From: Marchantia polymorpha subsp. ruderalis
Lineage: Eukaryota; Streptophyta; Marchantiopsida; Marchantiales; Marchantiaceae
NCBI GenBank assembly: GCA_037833965.1
Contig: AP031351.1
Location: 2,492,501 to 2,556,500 of the forward strand
DNA length: 64,000 nt
Direction: 5' to 3'
Below the pieces are notes generated by a model. The model was not told the DNA's origin, ran no database searches, and saw nothing but the letters and a program-made list of their open reading frames with translations. The position numbers and the translations under genes were made by a program. Positions 56,501-64,000 of this stretch are shown here, piece by piece. The first letter of the stretch is position 1, and every line of letters begins with the position of its first letter.

Positions 56501-59130
56501 AGCCAGTGTGACTTGACATCGCTCAATCTTGATTCGTTGGAATCAAATTATTGAAAATACTTTGCTGAAAAAAAGATAGGAGACAGGCATAAAGCATAAT
56601 CTTAGGTTATACATAAGAAACAAGAGTAAGCATTAGACCAAATATGCATGGTCTCGTGGCAAGCTTTTGTTGATAAAACTTGTTTTTTGAATTTTGAATC
56701 ATGTACATTGTTTTCAGTAACTTCATAATGTACTCATGCAACTACCAAAAGTTGAACATCTCTTAACCATCCCAAGATCTGAACCTGCATTCCGCGCACT
56801 TCTTCTTTATGAGATTTACAATTTTGATTCTAATTCTCGATGAACGTCTTGTCATCACCTCACAAGACTAGTTATCACTTGCTTAATGAATGGCACTATG
56901 AAAAGTACTCCATCTTGCTGGCCAGCGAGAGTAGGGACAGGCACGCGGCAAAGATGATATGAACATAATTCGAGATTCTCAAACTTCAACTCCGATACCA
57001 ATTATTGGTTGAAACTCACGGCAAAATCATAACATATAATATTCATGACAGATTCAGATGATTTAATGTGATTTGCCCTTCTAGCTAACACGAGCAGATA
57101 ATGTTAGTTGCGACAAGCAGACTCGCCACATTAAATATTGTAGCAAAGACACAATCAATACATCAAAACCTTAAACTGATTATTCCGATACATTTAACCC
57201 GCAGACTCGCCGCATTAAATATTATAGCAAAGACACAATCAATACATCAAAACCTTAAACTGATTATTCTGATACATTTAACCCACAGTTACAAAAGTTG
57301 GCCACAGTCAGTGACTTGAATAACTCCTATCACAAAATTACTACTAAGAATTATTTGTCATCTCATCACAATTTATACATTGCAAAAAAACTCTCTTTCT
57401 CAAAGTCTCTATCTAATAGTGTTGTAGATAAGTTGTGATATGTTGAATTAATCTCCTGCATCAAATGAATTTTAGGCTGAGATTATCAATATAGTAATTT
57501 ATTATTATATATATATTTGTAAAATTTGAGTAAATTTTTTTCTATATTTGAATATCATGATGATTTATATAATCAATACTGTCTTTTACATTTGGAAATT
57601 ATATAATATTGATGAAATGTATTTATTCAGATTAAATATTTTTATAAGTAATTTCATTATAATAAAGAAAATATTATATTATGTCAATATGTAATATAAA
57701 ACTAATAAAAAGATAATTTTGATTTTATTTTTTACACTATGCTCATATTTATCCAAATGCATTAATAATTTACCTAAATTTTATAGCAATTATTTTTAAC
57801 ATAAGCGATCGCAATCTTATTATTGAGCTTAAAATAGTTTCAAACTGAAATTTCCATAATAATAAGTATTAAAATTTCATTTATAAAATTATAAATATAA
57901 AATTTTACTCAATGTATAAATAATAAATTTGAACGATTGATTACAGTTTTTCAATCCAAGAATGAATGGAAGAAGGCATTTTGTTATGCTTTGAATTTTA
58001 GTTAGAGAGTGGGATGGATTTTTATTTTCATCATTTAACTTTACAGTTTAGCAAAAAAATTTAAAAATAAATTTTTTTTGAAATAAATATGATTCAGCAA
58101 GTAATAAGACATAGTTTGGTAAAATTTAACATCACATATTTGTAATAAAATAATATTTTTCACAATTAATTCAAATTTTTACTGATATAAAAAATTTAAT
58201 CTTAAAACAAATAAATTTAATTTATTACAAATGTACATAATTTATCAAGAAATAATAAATACATGATCAATAAAAATAAATAATATGAATGATTCCAACA
58301 TAAGTCTTTGTAGTTACACAATCAAACAAATAACATTATTTGATTGACATGACACTAAAAATATCACATCAAGTGTGTACAAATCTGATTACTGTATTGA
58401 ATCTGGTTTGTTACAATTACTTCTTTATTTCATTTTTAACATAATATTGATGAATAAAAATATTTTTATTAAAAAAATTCTTTCATATGAATTTTAATAT
58501 ATAATAATGCTATTTATGAAACTAACTCATAAATTTGGATTTTTTCTGATGAAATTTTTTAATGAATACAACTAAAATAATTAAATATTGAAAAAAATTA
58601 TATTAATTACATTTTGATTATTTAAAAAATTTAAATTTGAGTTTTACTTCACATTTTATGTTAATCTCATATGTTTGTTATGTTTGTATTTCATTACATA
58701 TATTATCTCATATTATTACTTTAAATATAAAATATAAAACAAAAAATTAATAAGGTTCAATTGATTTAAAAATATATTTCAAACTGAATATGTTGAAAAT
58801 AAAGCAGAAAATAAAATTTATATTCATATTAAATCAATGTAAAAAGTTTCACATTTCATCTCATTTCCATAATCCCATACATATTTTTGAAAAAAATGTC
58901 ATAAATTTAGATTGGAAAAAATCAAATAATTTGATGTCTTCCGTAAAATTCGAAGTATATGATAATCTTATTCTTAAAGAAATGAAAAAAAATTGTAAGT
59001 CTTATACATTTAAAAAAAATGTCATTATATTATGTTGACCAATTATAACTAAAAGTGTATATGGTTGATAAACATATATCATGAAATATTTTTGTACGTA
59101 TTTTAAGAGCCTAAGTCAGGAGGTATGGTA
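56500..59130. other. intergenic and AT-rich block 4
   Basis: Noncoding DNA becomes very AT-rich from about 57.33 kb, with stops in all frames. It separates CDC48 from its partial copy. It holds the 84-bp tandem duplication near 57.1-57.3 kb; no other repeat or gene was recognised. Confidence 0.55.
57117..57284. repeat. 84-bp tandem duplication
   Basis: A unit starting GCAGACTCGCC begins at 57117 and repeats at 57201. Only a few substitutions separate the copies, so the duplication is fairly recent. Confidence 0.85.
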
Positions 59131-59186
59131 TAAATTCGCAGATTATGTACAGCTGACGGACTGCGCAGCAGCTTTGAGGAATGGAG

Positions 59187-60545
<1,359 letters not shown>

Positions 60546-60639
60546 CTCAATTATGTGTTCACTTTTTGACTTAGAACTAGAATAGAAAAGTAGAAGATCT
60601 TAGAACAATCGAAGAGAAAAAATAAAAAAATAATTAAAT

Positions 60640-62412
60640 AGTGTTAGTCAGATGTTAGTTACTTTATATGTTAAGACGGCTACGTAAAGTAAACGGTTAC
60701 GTACAAGAAACGTTCTTGAGTTGATGGCGAATTCCAGAACTCACAACGAGGAGTATCATCTTGACGGAGGGCAACTTGGTGGTAGAACAACGAGAGGAAC
60801 TGCGAGATTCATTAGCACTGTTCGTTCTTGGAGTGCAATTGAATTGTGAGGTGGAGTATTTGAGTAGGAACTATGAAAAGTAAAGCCGCAAGTTTAAGGT
60901 CTGTTTCGAAAGATTGTGACCAGAGCTGTGCAAATTATCAAAAGAAGCGTTCTCCCGGAGGAAAGTGCAGTAAAGGAGAGAGTGTGGCAAGGCTTGAAAT
61001 ATTGTACTCTTGTGGTAACCTAGTTTTTCTTTTCTTTCTCGAAATGAGAAGTTTTAGATATCTAATAGAGTAAATACTTCATAAATTTTTCAGTTAGTAA
61101 CGCCTTGACTTATTCATGGTTTTGATGAATAGAGCTCAACACGCTCGTTCTAACGAGCACAAAAACTCTTGAAACGAATAAGGGATCTTTGAGTTTTGAG
61201 TGTCGAAAGTGGCTGATATGGATAGGCGAAGGCGCGGAATGGTGCCTTCGGCGGAAGCGCCTTCGGCGATAGGGTGCCTTCGGCTGTAGAGTGCTTTCGG
61301 CCAAAGGAATTTTGACCTTGGAGTTGAGATCTTGCAGGGGCCATAACTTTGTGCTTGAGGGTTGGATAGAGCTGAAATTTGATGGGGTTATTGGTTTCAG
61401 CTGGTTGCGCATCCCTACAAATTTTCAGCCTCAGATCTTGGATCTAAAGCTCTTAAAGAAGCTGGCGGCTCAGTGTAGTGGATTAGGGTAAGACTCTAAT
61501 TCTGACAAGGGTCTTCAGAGCAAGGTCCTTCAGAGAAGGCGCCTTCAGTGCAGTGAAACTCTGTGCTTTAGTGACGATGGAAAGGAGGGTGGAGGCCATA
61601 GCGGATTTCTAGTCTGTTTGCATGACTTACAAGTTGCAAGAACTCTACATCAGCCACGCCGAAAGGATGAGCAGCATCGGCAAATGATGTGCTTTGGTAC
61701 AAAGAAGGTTGGTGGAAGTTCTCGTTAAGAGTGGGTTGGTATCGGCGGCGGCTAGTATAGAAAGAAATTGGTTTGAAATTGCAAGGAGTTTCAAGATGGG
61801 ATTGCCTCAAATGTTGAGTGCCAAAGGGACAGAGGAGAATGTTGAAGCAGTCGCTGTGCAGCGTCTATGCTCACTACCTAGGACTCAGTTCTATCGTACT
61901 ATTGGCAAACGGCAGTGACAGGGGTGTGAATGTTAGAGACATAGATGGAAATGCATCCAGCTCCTGCCTTTGGTGGGGTTGAAAAGACTCTGAAATCGCG
62001 AGCAGCATGAACTCTCTCTGCAGACAAATTGCCCCTGCAGGTGATAAGATATAGATGAGGGATTGCGATGGTATGCCAGGTGTCATGCGCTGGGCTTCTT
62101 TTCGGATTTTGCGGATTTCGGGGATCGGGTTAGGGTTGGCCTGGCAGGCTGGTGGCAGTGGGTGCTGGTGGGTTTTAGTGGAGTGCGTCGGTGGTGTGCA
62201 CAGAGAGTCTTCTTCCTGTGTGTTGATTCCTCTTGTGGAGGGAGGAGAGAGAAGAGCTAGGATTTGATAGCTAGATTTTATTGGCAATAGTACAGGTAGC
62301 ACGAGTGGCTTTTGTCTAAGTGCAGTTTCATGAGTGTTAATGTTTTATCCTTGTTTGCTTAGACCCCCCATCCGGACTCAAACGCAAAGGGGTGGGGATT
62401 TTAAAGCTTACA
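60640..62412 (+). repeat. putative 5' LTR region of a Ty3/gypsy element
   Basis: The right edge is supported by a TTACA end at 62412 a few bases before a primer-binding site. The left edge is a guess. The region is noncoding and mixed in composition, with short imperfect repeats of a GCGCCTTCGGC-like motif at 61240-61310, and is unlike the CDC48 duplicate before it. Without the 3' LTR, which lies outside the window, the length cannot be checked. Confidence 0.35.
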
Positions 62413-62415
62413 GAA

Positions 62416-62437
62416 TGGTGCGTCCGCCGGGAGCGAA
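62416..62437 (+). other. gypsy primer-binding site
   Basis: TGGTGCGTCCGCCGGGAGCG is the reverse complement of a tRNA 3' end including CCA (TGG start), with a T-arm-like GAGCGAA after it. It is not the initiator tRNA-Met site. The tRNA would have a GCGTCCG-like acceptor stem; I cannot name it with certainty. Confidence 0.55.
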
Positions 62438-62746
62438 GCGGAAAAAAGTTTTAGAAGTTGGAGGCAAGATTGGAGCGGGTGTTGCAAGGTGAGTAACTCA
62501 TATTTTTCAAGTGTACAGTCGATAGACTTCTTGAATTCTATTTACTTTTGATGCATGGAAAAATCGTTTTGATAGGGTTGCTTTGTGAAGATATCGTGGC
62601 TTGCAGGTTAGAGACTTCATTTTTAGATATTTATTTTGATATTCAGAACTGTGAAAATTCTAAACTAGTACTGTTAGTAATGGTGTGGTTGCTGGGATTA
62701 TGTGGGATTTGGGTGCTTAAATGAGGGTGATTTGATTAATCAGTAA

Positions 62747-64000
62747 ATGCAAGGTAGTACAAGATCCCATAAGCCGAATCTAGAATTAGGATTAGAAAGG
62801 AGTGCACGTAAGAAGGTATTACAAAAGAAAACTAAACATAGGAAAGAGCTTGAGATAAGAATAGAGGTTTTCTTGGACATAGATCCTTCTCATAAACTGT
62901 TGGTCAAAAATTCGAAAATTAAGACTTCATCGGAGGAGTTAATTGAGTACACATCTACCACGTCCGAGACTGATAGTGGTAGAGAAAAGATACCTGTAGA
63001 AGTTGATAGAGAAACAAAAGTAGACATTACAATCATCATGAGTCGTGATGGAGAGGGGGAGATTCCTCATCCCATCTCACCCATTGATCCGTTGGTTAGG
63101 CCGAGAGGTCTTTCAATCTTAGTTCCTCAAAACTTGACGCCATTAAACATGCCGTCTAACCTTCCTAAGTTCTGTGGGTCTAAAGACGAAGATCCATCGT
63201 GACATATGGAAAGATACGTCGAAAGATTAGCTAGCTCACTCATCACAGACTCCGGCTATTGCTTGATGTGGTTTCCTTCCACTTTAGAAGGCGAAGCCTA
63301 TGAGTGGTACAAGGACCATTTGGAAAGACACTTTGTGACTTGGGAACAAATGCAACGAGAGTTTTTGAATGAATTCAGACCTGAGGTAGGACAGAGCACG
63401 GCCTTAAGAGCATTAGCTTCCTTGAAGCAAGGAAGAGATGAGGAAATTTCTGCTTACATTAGAAGATTCGACTTGTTGTGTACACGTTTCGTTGGCACAA
63501 TGCTTAACGACGACACACTAAAACAATTCTTCATTCAAGGATTTTTCAAGGCGAGTACAATACAAGGAGTGTTAGAGAGTAGTTCCCGAACTTTAGTAGA
63601 TGCTAAGAGAGCTGCCAGGGAAGTGGAGCATATTGATAAGGATTACGAGAAATTATGGAGAAAAGAAGATGACTCAATCCCTCAATTTATCCCCATCTAT
63701 CCCAGAGAATTAGAAAGAGAGTTGGGTAAGAACGTGAATCAAATTTCACCACCATCCTCTAATCTGACTCCCAACCCGTTAGCAATCAGAGAACCATTGC
63801 CGTTGTTGGCATTACCAACTCCTCGTGGGGACCTTCACCTTGAAGACGTAGAAAGAAGATTAGGTGCCAGTCAATTAGAATTTTAAGATGCCATGATGAA
63901 ACAGATTCAGAGTCTAACAGATCAGATGTCCTTGACAATTTTGTGGCATGAGACAAAATTGCGATCAGAGATTGGTACAAGGACCACCTCAACCGATGCA
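62747..64000 (+). pseudogene. Ty3/gypsy gag with two in-frame stops, partial
   Basis: One frame runs from ATG 62747 to the window end, broken only by TGA at 63200-63202 and TAA at 63884-63886. Residues after the first stop carry the PF03732-type retrotransposon gag core: LMWFPSTLEGEAYEWYKDHL, ITWEQM-like VTWEQMQREFLNEF, LRALASLKQGRDEEISAYI and FDLLCTRF. The N-terminal third is charged and basic. The first stop interrupts DPS-HMERYVE, where CGA (Arg) to TGA by cytosine deamination is the simplest explanation. Gag would form the particle that packages element RNA. The 3' part of the frame is cut by the window edge. Confidence 0.85.

Larger units (their letters stand above)
62416..64000 (+). mobile_element. 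Ty3/gypsy retrotransposon, internal region, cut by window end
   Basis: The internal region begins with the primer-binding site, then a leader of about 330 bases and the gag frame. Protease and polymerase lie beyond the window. Two in-frame stops in gag suggest a non-autonomous or decaying copy, but the frame is otherwise clean, so it is much younger than the copia element. Confidence 0.8.

Overview
This is nuclear DNA from a land plant. The evidence is intron-rich genes with GT-AG introns, plant-type CAND1 and CDC48 proteins, a fragment of the plant-specific DUF247 family, a plastid-targeted protein, and plant Ty1/copia and Ty3/gypsy retrotransposons with tRNA primer-binding sites. Genes sit in GC-moderate stretches separated by long, very AT-rich blocks (about 4.0-6.6, 24.4-27.2, 41.7-48.3 and 57.3-59.1 kb) full of stops and decayed repeats. 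The species cannot be fixed from the sequence; a non-seed plant is possible but unproven.

Layout. 1-12.3 kb: no gene recognised; an AT-rich block holds a decayed copia gag relic (4.86-5.34 kb). 12.35-13.04 kb (+): an RPB9 (RNA polymerase II subunit 9) copy with introns retained but a broken reading frame and lost zinc ligands, best read as a pseudogene. 13.75-14.95 kb (-): exon-like segments of a possible unrecognised gene. 16.10-16.77 kb: a hAT-like non-autonomous element with terminal inverted repeats and a near-perfect 8-bp target duplication. 17.00-18.27 kb (-): a four-exon gene for a predicted plastid protein of 271 aa. 19.35-24.4 kb (+): a dead Ty1/copia element that lacks a recognisable 3' LTR. 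28.98-39.39 kb (-): CAND1, 29 exons, 1237 aa. 48.5-49.03 kb: a cluster of short diverged repeats. 49.83-55.27 kb (+): CDC48/p97, nine exons, 804 aa, complete. 59.19-60.54 kb: a DUF247 3' fragment (-) joined to a duplicate of the CDC48 3' end (+). About 60.6 kb to the window end: the 5' part of a Ty3/gypsy element (putative LTR, primer-binding site, gag with in-frame stops).

The two intact large genes both act in ubiquitin-dependent protein turnover: CAND1 exchanges substrate receptors on cullin-RING ligases, and CDC48 is the segregase that extracts ubiquitylated clients. Their proximity is probably chance. The rest of the window records transposon insertion, decay, and one local duplication that built a chimeric locus. 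I did not find a clearly new biological system. The best leads are the CDC48/DUF247 chimera, the RPB9 copy, the hAT-like element, a possible 16-nt microexon in CAND1, and the unidentified plastid protein.
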